This document shows positions 41,558 through 49,650 of a stretch of 64,000 bases of DNA, in pieces. Every line of letters starts with the position of its first letter. The stretch's first letter is position 1. Both the position numbers and the translations under genes were made by a program. Location: the NCBI GenBank assembly GCA_965223825.1, contig OZ245018.1:1550001-1614000 (forward strand), given 5' to 3'. The stretch comes from CAJXQU01 sp965223825 (GTDB lineage Bacteria > Pseudomonadota > Gammaproteobacteria > CAJXQU01). The notes under the pieces were generated by a model, which was not told the DNA's origin, did not search any database, and saw only the letters and a program-made list of their open reading frames with translations.

Positions 41558-42859
41558 ATGCGGTATTTTTATACGCTGTTATTTACGCTAGCAATCCCGT
41601 TTATTCTGATCAGGCTGTGGCTAAAAGGACGAAAAAATCCTCTTTATCGCCAGCGTTGGATCGAGCGTTTTGGTTTTATTCACCAACAGGATTGCGGCAA
41701 ACAAAATATCTGGTTGCATGCTGTCTCTGTTGGGGAAGTTGAAGCGTCAACACCGCTAATTAAACAACTACTTGAAACATATCCGGACTGTCACCTGATC
41801 CTGACAACCACCACTGCAACCGGTGCGCAGACAGCTCTCAATAAATTTGCAGATCAAATAAAAGCCGAACAGTTATCCCATCATTTCTTTCCGTATGACT
41901 TACCGTGCATTCATCGCCGATTTCTAACGCGATCAAGCGCCACAATGGTGATCATTATGGAAACGGAAATTTGGCCAAATTTGCTTAACGTATGCATGCA
42001 AAAATCCATTCCAATCATCTTGGCCAATGCGCGAATGGCGCAACGATCGTGTGCGCGCTATCAACGCTTTCCACACTTTGTGAAACGTGTTTTTAATCAA
42101 TTCAGTGCGATCGCTGTACAGACAGAATTAGATCAACAGCGCTTCCTAGAACTTGGTGTGCGTGATTTCAAGGTGCACCTCACGGGTAACCTTAAGTGTG
42201 ATCACATTGATGGGTCAGGTCTTACAGAAGATGCTAAACGTTTTCGATCATTCCTCGGCGAACAGCGTCCGATTTGGGTTGCAGGCAGTACGCATGAAGG
42301 CGAAGAAACGATTTTGTTAGATGCACATCGTCAATTACTAAATGAAATTCCAGGTGCATTATTGGTATTAGTGCCACGACATCCAGAACGATTTTCCGAT
42401 GTGTATGCACTGTGCAAAAAACAAAACCTGAGTGTACAGCGGCACAGTGATTTTCAGAATTTTAACGAACGATTGACTGATAAAACGAGTATTTATCTGA
42501 TTGATACGATGGGTGAATTGTTAAATGCCTATGCTGCATCAGACATTGCTTTTGTGGCTGGAACGTTAACGCCAATTGGTGGCCACAATATTTTAGAGCC
42601 AGCGCAATTCGCAAAACCGATATTGGTTGGACCTGAAACATTTAAGATCGAGCAATTAATGCAGATCTTCAAACAACAAAAAGCGATCATAGAAATCAGC
42701 GATAGCAATGCGATTGCTGCGACGATTCAAACATTAATTAATGAGCCAAAAACGGCGCAAGATCTTGGTTTGAAAGCTCAACAAATACTACGGGCTAATC
42801 AAGGTGCAACACAAAAGCATATGGATGTGATCAAGAGAATTTTACAGCAAAAGGGGTAA
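41558..42859 (+). CDS. waaA: Kdo transferase
   Basis: WaaA adds Kdo residues from CMP-Kdo to lipid A precursor at the inner membrane. The 433-aa protein starts with a membrane anchor (YTLLFTLAIPFILIRLWLKGRK), then the N-terminal domain with IWLHAVSVGEVEASTPLI, and the C-terminal glycosyltransferase domain with WVAGSTHEGEETILLDAH, LVPRHPERF, DTMGELLNAYAASDIAFVAGTL and GGHNILEPAQFAKPILVGPETFK. It completes the hldE-hldD-waaA operon; its donor is made by KdsB (20695). A 172-base gap with no clear terminator separates it from the convergent hydrolase gene. Confidence 0.96.
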   Translation: MRYFYTLLFTLAIPFILIRLWLKGRKNPLYRQRWIERFGFIHQQDCGKQNIWLHAVSVGEVEASTPLIKQLLETYPDCHLILTTTTATGAQTALNKFADQIKAEQLSHHFFPYDLPCIHRRFLTRSSATMVIIMETEIWPNLLNVCMQKSIPIILANARMAQRSCARYQRFPHFVKRVFNQFSAIAVQTELDQQRFLELGVRDFKVHLTGNLKCDHIDGSGLTEDAKRFRSFLGEQRPIWVAGSTHEGEETILLDAHRQLLNEIPGALLVLVPRHPERFSDVYALCKKQNLSVQRHSDFQNFNERLTDKTSIYLIDTMGELLNAYAASDIAFVAGTLTPIGGHNILEPAQFAKPILVGPETFKIEQLMQIFKQQKAIIEISDSNAIAATIQTLINEPKTAQDLGLKAQQILRANQGATQKHMDVIKRILQQKG

Positions 42860-43031
42860 TTTAAGACGAGAGATTTACGACGGATTTACTAAGCCAACCA
42901 CTTTTCAAAACGGTCCAGAAAGAACCGCTCCGAAAGGGGTGTAATCTATCTGCTTGCTAATTCAATTGGCGTATCGTCTTGTAAATTCTTTACTAATAAC
43001 AAGTAAATACAAGTTTACCGAGACTTGAGTC

Positions 43032-43601
43032 TTAGCGAAGAAGTGCAGCTATATCTTTGAAATTTGGGTGTTTCGCATCACGTAACCATTCAAAAACAAC
43101 GGATTCTGTACTGATCAAACTAACACCGCAACGCTCCATACGCTCGAGTGAGTTCTGATAATTATCCAGTCGTCTCGAACAAATTCCATCGCCAACAACA
43201 TAAACTTGATAGCCACGTTCGACGAGTTCTAACGCCGTCTGTAACACACAAACGTGTGCTTCCATTCCTGTCAGGATAATTTGTTTACGTCCAGATTCTT
43301 CAAGAATTGACATAAACTCTTCAGAGCCGCAGCAGGAAAAACAGGTTTTTTGAATGTATTGTGTATCGGCGGGAAGTTTACCAGCGATTTCGGGGACAAA
43401 TCCGCCCAGTCCTTTTGGGTACTGTTCACTTGCGATGACGGGGATGCTTAATTGTTTTGCGGTATCGATCAAAAGATTGGTGTTCTCGACAACTCGTCCA
43501 AGTACTTTGCCCGGCATCGAATCACCAAGCCGAGTCTGTATGTCGATGACGATGAGCAAACTGTTGGCGCTGTCACATAAATGAGCGCACGATGTAACCA
43601 T
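43032..43601 (-). CDS. Isochorismatase-family cysteine hydrolase
   Basis: A 189-aa protein of the isochorismatase/nicotinamidase-like cysteine hydrolase family. The catalytic Asp is in LLIVIDIQTRLG (about residue 20) and the catalytic Cys in LTGMEAHVCVLQTALELVERGYQVYVVGDG (about residue 117), with the cis-peptide before AHVC. A nearby Cys-rich stretch QKTCFSCCGSEEF replaces the Lys motif region of some relatives, although a Lys is retained there. The substrate is unknown; the close YcaC-like branch is often of uncertain function. It lies 13 bases after tolC in the same direction and may be co-transcribed with it. Confidence 0.87.
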   Translation of the reverse strand: MVTSCAHLCDSANSLLIVIDIQTRLGDSMPGKVLGRVVENTNLLIDTAKQLSIPVIASEQYPKGLGGFVPEIAGKLPADTQYIQKTCFSCCGSEEFMSILEESGRKQIILTGMEAHVCVLQTALELVERGYQVYVVGDGICSRRLDNYQNSLERMERCGVSLISTESVVFEWLRDAKHPNFKDIAALLR

Positions 43602-43614
43602 TGGCCTTTCCTTT

Positions 43615-44943
43615 TTATTTTAGTGTTTGTGAAATGCGATTAAGATCTTCAGGGGCTAGAGCTCCTGCTGCCATCTTGAGACGCAAAGTATCTAGGATAT
43701 ACTGATATTTCGCTTGTGAGTAGTCCTTTCTGGCACGGAAAAGATCTTGCTCCGTTTTGACAACATCCACAGCTGTTCGAGTCCCCACATCATAGCCACG
43801 GCGTGTTGCTTCAACGGCGGTTTTGGATGAATTCACTGCTTGCTCAAGTGCACTGATCAAACGAATACCTGTTGTTACACCATAAAAAGCTTCGCGACAT
43901 TGTCGTTCAATTTGTCGTTGTGTCTGAATTAGTTTTTCCAATGCTTGCTCATGCAGATGTAATGCTTCTCGCGTGCGAGAGTTGACTTGCCCACCTTCAT
44001 AAATCGGCAATCTCGCCTCTACACCAATCAATGAAAAGTCCGTTTCTGTCGTTCCGAACATACCACCTGACTCGCGATACCCATGACTACCAACGAGATC
44101 GACGCTTGGTAAATGACCGGCTTTTTGTCGACTAATTTCCATTTCTGCAATATTTGTCGCCATCAGCTCCGCACGAATTTGCAGATTATTTTCAAGCGAT
44201 TGTTGACTCCAAACGGAAAGGTTATTTGGGATTGGTGTTGTGGCTTTAAAACCTGCCCCTAACGTTTGCAGGCGATTGTCAGGAACTTCGCCGATCACTT
44301 CTCGTAAGGCAGATCTTCGATCGTCTAATGTATTTGAAGCTTGTAATACACTAGCTGCAGATAAATCTGCTCCCGCTTGTGCCTCTTGTAGATCGGTAAT
44401 AGCGAGTAAGCCAACCTCAAAACGTCCTTTTGTTTGAGCTAGCTGATCGTGCAAGGTTTTGTTTTCTGATTGTGCGAATTCATATTCATCCTGCGCGATT
44501 AAAACACCAAAATAAACATCGGCCACTCGGAACATTAACTGTTGGTGTGCAGCATCCAGATCGAATTGTGCCTTTTGACTATCCAGATCGGCCTGCTTGA
44601 GTTGTAGATGTCGATCGTAATGAAAGATTGGCTGGTTCAGATCAACACTGTAAGACGACGCATTGAAATTTGTATCTCCACTTAAACCAAACGATCGACT
44701 TAATTCGATCGTCTGGTAATTCCGGTTCGTGTTTGCAGAGAGTGAAATGACCGGTTTGTAGGCGTGCGCATGTGCTTGATATTGTTTTTCGATTACCGCC
44801 GCGTAACGTGCTTGTTGTCCACGAAAAATCGGATCGTGATCGAGACTTTGTAAATACGCCTCTTCAAGTGACATTGCAGAGACAGCCGTAAGCGAAGCAG
44901 TAAATAAAAACGTGATCAATAAATTGCGTGTGAGACGGATCAT
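43615..44943 (-). CDS. tolC: TolC-family outer-membrane efflux/export channel
   Basis: A 442-aa outer-membrane factor for type I secretion and efflux. The signal peptide is MIRLTRNLLITFLFTASLTAVSA followed by MSLEEAYLQSLDHDPIFRGQQARY, the typical TolC mature start. Two repeats of the helical-barrel/beta-barrel pattern are present, with conserved blocks such as DLNQPIFHYDRHLQLKQADLD, GLLAITDLQEAQAG and the matching second-half GTRTAVDVVKTEQDLFRARKDY. The closest type is the TolC of E. coli secretion rather than drug-pump-linked OprM. No pump genes are adjacent. The order pcm-rhodanese-tolC is known in related bacteria. Confidence 0.92.
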   Translation of the reverse strand: MIRLTRNLLITFLFTASLTAVSAMSLEEAYLQSLDHDPIFRGQQARYAAVIEKQYQAHAHAYKPVISLSANTNRNYQTIELSRSFGLSGDTNFNASSYSVDLNQPIFHYDRHLQLKQADLDSQKAQFDLDAAHQQLMFRVADVYFGVLIAQDEYEFAQSENKTLHDQLAQTKGRFEVGLLAITDLQEAQAGADLSAASVLQASNTLDDRRSALREVIGEVPDNRLQTLGAGFKATTPIPNNLSVWSQQSLENNLQIRAELMATNIAEMEISRQKAGHLPSVDLVGSHGYRESGGMFGTTETDFSLIGVEARLPIYEGGQVNSRTREALHLHEQALEKLIQTQRQIERQCREAFYGVTTGIRLISALEQAVNSSKTAVEATRRGYDVGTRTAVDVVKTEQDLFRARKDYSQAKYQYILDTLRLKMAAGALAPEDLNRISQTLK

Positions 44944-45018
44944 TCTGTGAAAGTTTCAGTGACGGCTAGCTGATCTGAGCACAGCTGTTTGTTGGACCGA
45001 TTCAGATCAATCGAGTGC

Positions 45019-45339
45019 TTAATATTGCGACATGCTCGTGTCCACAAGTCTGGCCCACGCATCAATGCCCCCTTCAAGATTGAGTACATGGTTAAAGCCT
45101 TGTCCTTGTAAAAACATACCGACTTGTTGGCTTCGCATACCGTGGTGGCAATACACAATGATTGGAAGATTAAATTCGAGTTTATCCAGCGAGGCTGGAA
45201 TGGTTCCCATCGGGATATGAATGCAGTCCTCAATGTGACAAAGCTGGTATTCCCAATCTTCACGCACGTCGACGATCATGATTTCTGCATCAGGATCTTT
45301 AATTAAGCTGGCCAGTTCGGTGACAGTGATTGATTCCAT
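45019..45339 (-). CDS. Rhodanese-domain protein
   Basis: A 106-aa single-domain rhodanese. The active-site cysteine is in VYCHHGMRSQQVGMFLQGQGF (Cys about 64), with the substrate loop CHHGMR. Family landmarks IVDVREDWEYQLCHIEDCIHIPMGTIP and NLEGGIDAWA are intact. It is probably cytoplasmic and moves sulfane sulfur, but the partner is unknown. It follows the methyltransferase gene by three bases and precedes tolC. Confidence 0.92.
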   Translation of the reverse strand: MESITVTELASLIKDPDAEIMIVDVREDWEYQLCHIEDCIHIPMGTIPASLDKLEFNLPIIVYCHHGMRSQQVGMFLQGQGFNHVLNLEGGIDAWARLVDTSMSQY

Positions 45340-45342
45340 AAA

Positions 45343-45996
45343 TTACAACTTGAACGTGTTTGGTTGTTTGGCGCCGATCAGCGCGGGGATCGTCGTTTCG
45401 AAAAGGCTTTCGTTTTGCCATTCGCGCTCGCTCAATCGTGTGATCAGGCGTGCTTCCATAATCGCATCATTACCGACGATGATAAACAGTTGGCCGCCAA
45501 TACTGAGTTGGTATTGAAACATGGGATCATAAACCGGCAGCGACGCTGTCACGATGATGCGATCAAAGCGATCGGAAAGTGATCGTTTAGATAATGAATC
45601 AGTGATAATGAGATCAACATTTGTGATCTCATTTTTTTTGAGTCGCTGAGCCACCTGTTGGCTCAGATCTGCGTGAATCTCTTCACTGCAAACTTGTGAG
45701 GTTAATGCCGCGAGCAGGGCGGTGACGTAACCACTGCCAGTGCCGATCTCAAGCACCTTGTGTTCTTTAGATAAATTCAAGGAGTGCAGCATTTTCGCTT
45801 CTTGAACGGGCGTCATCATCACTTCGTGGTGCGCGATTGGAAGATTGGTGTCCGCAAACGCGAGTGCGCGCTGATCGTCATTTACGAATGCTTCACGTGG
45901 TGTACTCTTTATTATGTCTAACAAGTGATTATCGGTGATATCACAGGGTCGAATCTGTTGCTCGATCATATTGAATCGAGCTTGTTCAATATTCAT
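45343..45996 (-). CDS. Protein-L-isoaspartate O-methyltransferase-family protein
   Basis: A 217-aa SAM-dependent methyltransferase of the PCMT family. The SAM motif is KVLEIGTGSGYVTALLAAL (about residues 80-98), preceded by MMTPVQEAKMLHSLNL, in place of the common GQTISQP block of true repair enzymes. FVNDDQRALAFADTNLPI matches the family N-terminal pattern. Because the usual substrate-binding Thr-Ile-Ser block is altered, repair of isoaspartate is likely but not certain. It is first in a possible operon with the rhodanese gene and tolC, and is divergent from thiC. Confidence 0.88.
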   Translation of the reverse strand: MNIEQARFNMIEQQIRPCDITDNHLLDIIKSTPREAFVNDDQRALAFADTNLPIAHHEVMMTPVQEAKMLHSLNLSKEHKVLEIGTGSGYVTALLAALTSQVCSEEIHADLSQQVAQRLKKNEITNVDLIITDSLSKRSLSDRFDRIIVTASLPVYDPMFQYQLSIGGQLFIIVGNDAIMEARLITRLSEREWQNESLFETTIPALIGAKQPNTFKL

Positions 45997-46118
45997 TTTG
46001 TTCTCCCGAACACAAGTTACGTTCAGTTGTCTCGAGTGATCCCCATTGCGATCAATCTAAATTGAACAACTAATTCATTAGTACAACGTGCTATTATAGC
46101 GTTACCGTTTAACATGCA

Positions 46119-46236
46119 GCTAGGGGTGTTCATCGTCTGTTGTTCTTCAACACAGACCTTGAGCTGAGAGAGTACCCTTTGAACCTGATCTGGCAAAGTA
46201 ACCCCCGTTACCGTACCGGCGTAGGAAAGCTCTAGC
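46119..46236 (+). promoter_or_regulatory. TPP riboswitch (THI element)
   Basis: The outer stem GCTAG (46119-46123) pairs with CTAGC (46232-46236). The conserved thi-box core is present: GGGGTG, an extended P3a stem (GTCTGT...ACAGAC), CTGAGAGAG, ACCCTTTGAACCTGATCTGG and the closing GCGTAGGAAAGC. It ends 31 bases before the thiC ATG. In Gammaproteobacteria such elements usually sequester the ribosome site when thiamine pyrophosphate binds; AAGCAAGAGG before the ATG is the likely target. Confidence 0.96.
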
Positions 46237-46267
46237 GGCATCATCATTTGAAGCAAGAGGTCAAAGT

Positions 46268-48121
46268 ATGAATGCACGACTCGATGGCGATTTAAGCGCC
46301 ACAGCCCAGGTGGACCAAGCCGCCATCCAACCGTTACCCAATTCGAAAAAGATCTACGTCGAAGGCTCACGTCCTGATATTCGTGTGCCCATGCGCGAGA
46401 TCTATCAATCTGCCACACGCAGTGACCGTGGGCTGGAAGAAAACCCAGCCATTACCGTCTATGACACCTCCGGGCCGTATACCGACCCCAGTGTTGAGAT
46501 TGATATCCGCGCTGGTTTAGGCGGTTTACGTGCTGGCTGGATTGCCGAACGTGACGATACCGAGCAACTGGCCGGCTTAAGCTCGGAGTACGGGCAACGT
46601 CGTGCTGCCGATCCTGAGCTGAAGTCCTTGCACTTCACTCGCACCATGCAACCAAGAGTCGCGGTTGCCGGCAAAAATGTCACGCAGATGCACTACGCTC
46701 GCCAAGGCATTATCACCCCAGAGATGGAATACATCGCCATTCGAGAAAATCTGCGTTTAAGCGAAATGACCGATGACAGCTTATTACAACGTCATCCCGG
46801 CCGTGGTTTTGGTGCGACCATCCCTGAACGGATCACGCCGGAGTTTGTGCGTGATGAAGTGGCCAAAGGGCGTGCGATCATCCCCGCCAACATCAATCAC
46901 CCGGAATCCGAACCGATGATCATCGGGCGTAACTTCCTCGTCAAGATCAACGCCAACATCGGTAACTCAGCCGTTACCTCCTCCATTGAAGAAGAAGTGG
47001 AGAAAATGACTTGGGCGATTCGTTGGGGGGCAGATACCGTGATGGACCTCTCCACCGGTAAAAACATCCACGAAACCCGCGAATGGATTATCCGTAACTC
47101 ACCGGTGCCCATCGGCACCGTACCGATTTACCAGGCGTTAGAGAAAGTCGACGGCAAAGCCGAAGACCTCACCTGGGAAATTTTCCGCGATACCTTGATC
47201 GAACAAGCCGAACAAGGCGTGGATTACTTCACCATCCATGCGGGTGTGCGACTGCAATACATCCCGATGACCGCCAAGCGCGTGACCGGCATTGTCTCAC
47301 GGGGCGGCTCGATCATGGCCAAATGGTGTTTAGCGCATCATCAAGAAAGCTTTCTGTACACCCACTTTGAAGACATCTGCGACATCATGAAAGCCTATGA
47401 CGTCAGCTTCTCCTTAGGTGATGGCTTACGTCCCGGCTCGATTGCCGATGCCAACGACGAAGCCCAATACGCCGAACTGGAAACCCTCGGGGAGCTGACC
47501 CAGATTGCCTGGAAGCACGACGTGCAAGTCATGATCGAAGGCCCGGGTCATGTGCCGATGCACATGATCAAAGAAAACATGACCAAAGAGTTAGACGACT
47601 GCCACGAAGCACCGTTCTACACCTTAGGCCCACTGACGACTGATATTGCCCCCGGGTACGACCACATCACCTCCGCCATTGGCGCGGCGATGATTGGCTG
47701 GTTCGGCACCGCCATGCTGTGTTACGTGACGCCGAAAGAACACCTTGGCCTCCCGGATAAGGACGATGTCAAAGAAGGCATCATTACCTACAAAATTGCT
47801 GCCCATGCGGCGGACTTGGGTAAAGGCCATCCGACCGCGCAAATTCGGGACAACGCACTGAGTAAAGCGCGCTTTGAGTTCCGCTGGGAAGACCAGTTTA
47901 ACTTAAGTCTCGACCCAGACCGTGCTTGTGAATTCCACGACCAAACCTTACCCAAAGAAGGGCATAAAACCGCGCATTTTTGTTCTATGTGTGGTCCCCA
48001 CTTTTGCTCGATGAAGATCACCCAGGATGTGCGGGACTATGCCGCAGAGTTGGAAGAAGGGATGCAGGAAAAGTCCGAAGAGTTTAAACAGCTCGGTAGT
48101 GAGATTTATTTGCAGAAGTGA
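46268..48121 (+). CDS. thiC: Phosphomethylpyrimidine synthase
   Basis: ThiC is a radical-SAM enzyme that turns aminoimidazole ribotide into the HMP-P pyrimidine of thiamine. The 617-aa protein is complete: FTRTMQPRVAVAGKNVTQMHYARQGIITPEMEYIAIREN, GADTVMDLSTGKNIHETREWI, EGPGHVPMHMIKENM, APGYDHITSAIGAA, and the C-terminal [4Fe-4S] motif FCSMCGPHFCSMKI (C-x2-C-x4-C). It is controlled by the TPP riboswitch just upstream. Base and codon use differ from neighbours: sampled lines reach 58-62 % GC against about 38 % in the adjacent pcm-like gene, with many ACC, GCC and ATC codons. That suggests acquisition from another lineage or strong codon selection. No other thi gene is present here. Confidence 0.98.
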   Translation: MNARLDGDLSATAQVDQAAIQPLPNSKKIYVEGSRPDIRVPMREIYQSATRSDRGLEENPAITVYDTSGPYTDPSVEIDIRAGLGGLRAGWIAERDDTEQLAGLSSEYGQRRAADPELKSLHFTRTMQPRVAVAGKNVTQMHYARQGIITPEMEYIAIRENLRLSEMTDDSLLQRHPGRGFGATIPERITPEFVRDEVAKGRAIIPANINHPESEPMIIGRNFLVKINANIGNSAVTSSIEEEVEKMTWAIRWGADTVMDLSTGKNIHETREWIIRNSPVPIGTVPIYQALEKVDGKAEDLTWEIFRDTLIEQAEQGVDYFTIHAGVRLQYIPMTAKRVTGIVSRGGSIMAKWCLAHHQESFLYTHFEDICDIMKAYDVSFSLGDGLRPGSIADANDEAQYAELETLGELTQIAWKHDVQVMIEGPGHVPMHMIKENMTKELDDCHEAPFYTLGPLTTDIAPGYDHITSAIGAAMIGWFGTAMLCYVTPKEHLGLPDKDDVKEGIITYKIAAHAADLGKGHPTAQIRDNALSKARFEFRWEDQFNLSLDPDRACEFHDQTLPKEGHKTAHFCSMCGPHFCSMKITQDVRDYAAELEEGMQEKSEEFKQLGSEIYLQK

Positions 48122-48153
48122 AGAAGTAAGCTCCAGAAAAATTAGGATGAAAC

Positions 48154-48684
48154 ATGGCTACACGTAAAAAAGCGGCAGAGTTTCGTGCTCTGTCAATTTG
48201 TGTATTAACAGTGAGTGATTCGCGAACTGAGACGGATGATAAGTCTGGCGCATTATTGGTTAAACGGCTTGAGAAAGCCGGGCACAAATGTCAGAACAAG
48301 CTGATCGTCCCAGATGATATTTATCAGATCCGCGCTGCTGTAGCCTGCTGGATTGCTGATCCGAATGTGAATGTAGTGATCACGACGGGCGGAACGGGCG
48401 TGACTGGGCGAGATGGGACGCCAGAAGCTGTGAGTGTGCTGTTTGATAAGCAACTTGACGGCTTTGGTGAAATGTTTCGTATGATCTCATTTGAAGATAT
48501 TAAAACCTCGTCATTACAATCTCGCGCATTGGCTGGTGTTGCAAATGGCACATACGTTTTTACCTTGCCGGGTTCATCCAATGCGTGCGCGACGGCTTGG
48601 GATAAGATTATTGAAAAACAATTGGATCTGCGTACGAAGCCCTGCAATTTATCAGAACTAATCCCGCGGCTGCTGGAGAAATAA
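48154..48684 (+). CDS. moaB: Molybdopterin cofactor biosynthesis protein MoaB
   Basis: A 176-aa MoaB/MogA-type protein that adenylylates molybdopterin in cofactor assembly. Motifs: ALSICVLTVSDSRTETDDKSGALLVKRLEKAGH, VVITTGGTGVTGRDGTPEAVSVLF and the C-terminal FTLPGSSNACATAWDKIIEKQLD. Formate dehydrogenase (30399) is a molybdenum enzyme in this window that needs this cofactor. It follows thiC by 32 bases in the same direction; a shared transcript is possible but not evident. A terminator hairpin follows its stop. Confidence 0.94.
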   Translation: MATRKKAAEFRALSICVLTVSDSRTETDDKSGALLVKRLEKAGHKCQNKLIVPDDIYQIRAAVACWIADPNVNVVITTGGTGVTGRDGTPEAVSVLFDKQLDGFGEMFRMISFEDIKTSSLQSRALAGVANGTYVFTLPGSSNACATAWDKIIEKQLDLRTKPCNLSELIPRLLEK

Positions 48685-48689
48685 ATAAA

Positions 48690-48716
48690 AAGGGCGATCT
48701 GAACCAGATCGCCCTT
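48690..48716. terminator. Terminator hairpin between moaB and the PepSY gene
   Basis: A perfect 12-bp stem AAGGGCGATCTG / CAGATCGCCCTT with a 3-base loop lies between the convergent stops of moaB (48684) and the PepSY gene (48760). Its T-tract is good on the minus strand (TTTTTATTTAT), while on the plus strand the tail is short, so it serves mainly the minus-strand gene and probably also moaB. Confidence 0.85.
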
Positions 48717-48759
48717 ACATTTATCAATATCCTGCTTAGCTGTGAGAGGGAACTATCTC

Positions 48760-49302
48760 TTATTCTTCCTCTGGGCCAATTTCATAAATTTCAATATTGG
48801 CTTCTTCAATTTCACCGGTTTTTGCATCGACGTCGACTTTGATCTCATAACCCAAATCAGTTTGAATGTCGTACTCATAGGTTGCGTCACCATCTTGGCC
48901 AATTTCGTATTCCATGCTGACTACTTTGCCTGGATGAATTGCTAGAGCGAAAGCGCGTGCATCGGCTTCGCTGATTTTCGCGATGCTGTTGAACGTCGCA
49001 TCATCAGCGGAGACTTCACGTTCGATTTCTGTAACTAGGCCTTCTTCAGCATTACATTCGACATTGTAAGTTCCGTTTTTGGCTTCAATATCGAATTCAT
49101 AAACAGGATCATCGCCTTCGATTTTCAGTTCAACTTTGCGTGGATGGCCGGGAACAGTATCAAGCGCTGCATCGAGACACGTCTCAATACTAACGAGATC
49201 CAATTCGCTGAGATCATCAAGATCGCCTGTATCGCCAGCAGCAAAAGCAGAGGAATTAAAAAGTAAGCAGCTAAGGGCTAGAGTTGAAGAAAGGGTGCGC
49301 AT
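48760..49302 (-). CDS. Exported acidic protein with two PepSY-like domains
   Basis: A 180-aa protein with a signal peptide (MRTLSSTLALSCLLFNSSAFA) and a very acidic mature chain. Two PepSY-like repeats are seen: VSIETCLDAALDTVPGHPRKVELKIEGDDPVYEFDIEAKNGTYNVECNAEEGLVTEIE and ISEADARAFALAIHPGKVVSMEYEIGQDGDATYEYDIQTDLGYEIKVDVDAKTGEIEE. Two cysteines in the first repeat could form a disulfide. PepSY domains are linked to protease inhibition or metal/pH response, but no partner is adjacent. Function unknown. Confidence 0.85.
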   Translation of the reverse strand: MRTLSSTLALSCLLFNSSAFAAGDTGDLDDLSELDLVSIETCLDAALDTVPGHPRKVELKIEGDDPVYEFDIEAKNGTYNVECNAEEGLVTEIEREVSADDATFNSIAKISEADARAFALAIHPGKVVSMEYEIGQDGDATYEYDIQTDLGYEIKVDVDAKTGEIEEANIEIYEIGPEEE

Positions 49303-49650
49303 AGTTTTATCTCCTTAGATAAATGTACTGAGCGCAAACCACTAACATTAAATAGGAAAGGTTATGATCTGAAATTATCCCAATTATGTCAAGGAAAAAT
49401 TCCTATAAACTAGGTGTAATGCCCGTGCTTATTTAAGTAAATTGCTGGTTTAAGTGCTATTGGAAGCAAAGCAAAACAAATATGATTAAGGAATTATTCC
49501 TTTAATGCTGAAAGGGGGCTTTTAAGATCATAAGGTGGTGCTATGTTGCACAAGCAGTTTGTGATCGGCATTTGTAATGATTGAGCGCAAACCTTCTAGC
49601 AGGTGTCGGCTCAAACTGCGCTAACGATCAAGGTTTCTTAAATTAACGGG
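49303..49650. other. Non-coding gap with a direct repeat and an inverted repeat
   Basis: No gene was found. A 12-base direct repeat TGAGCGCAAACC occurs at 49329-49340 and 49582-49593, about 250 bases apart, and an inverted repeat AAGGAAT-T-ATTCCTT lies at 49488-49502. The first repeat copy is 26 bases upstream of the PepSY start, so it could be an operator for that gene. Other sequence is AT-rich without clear structure. Confidence 0.55.

Noticed and set aside
42860..43031. A possible terminator between waaA and the hydrolase gene
   Set aside because: Short inverted words are present but no stem followed by a T-run; not enough to call.
44940..45263. A 107-aa minus-strand frame overlapping the rhodanese gene
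   Set aside because: It is a shifted frame of the rhodanese gene; only the frame at 45019-45339 has the active-site motif.
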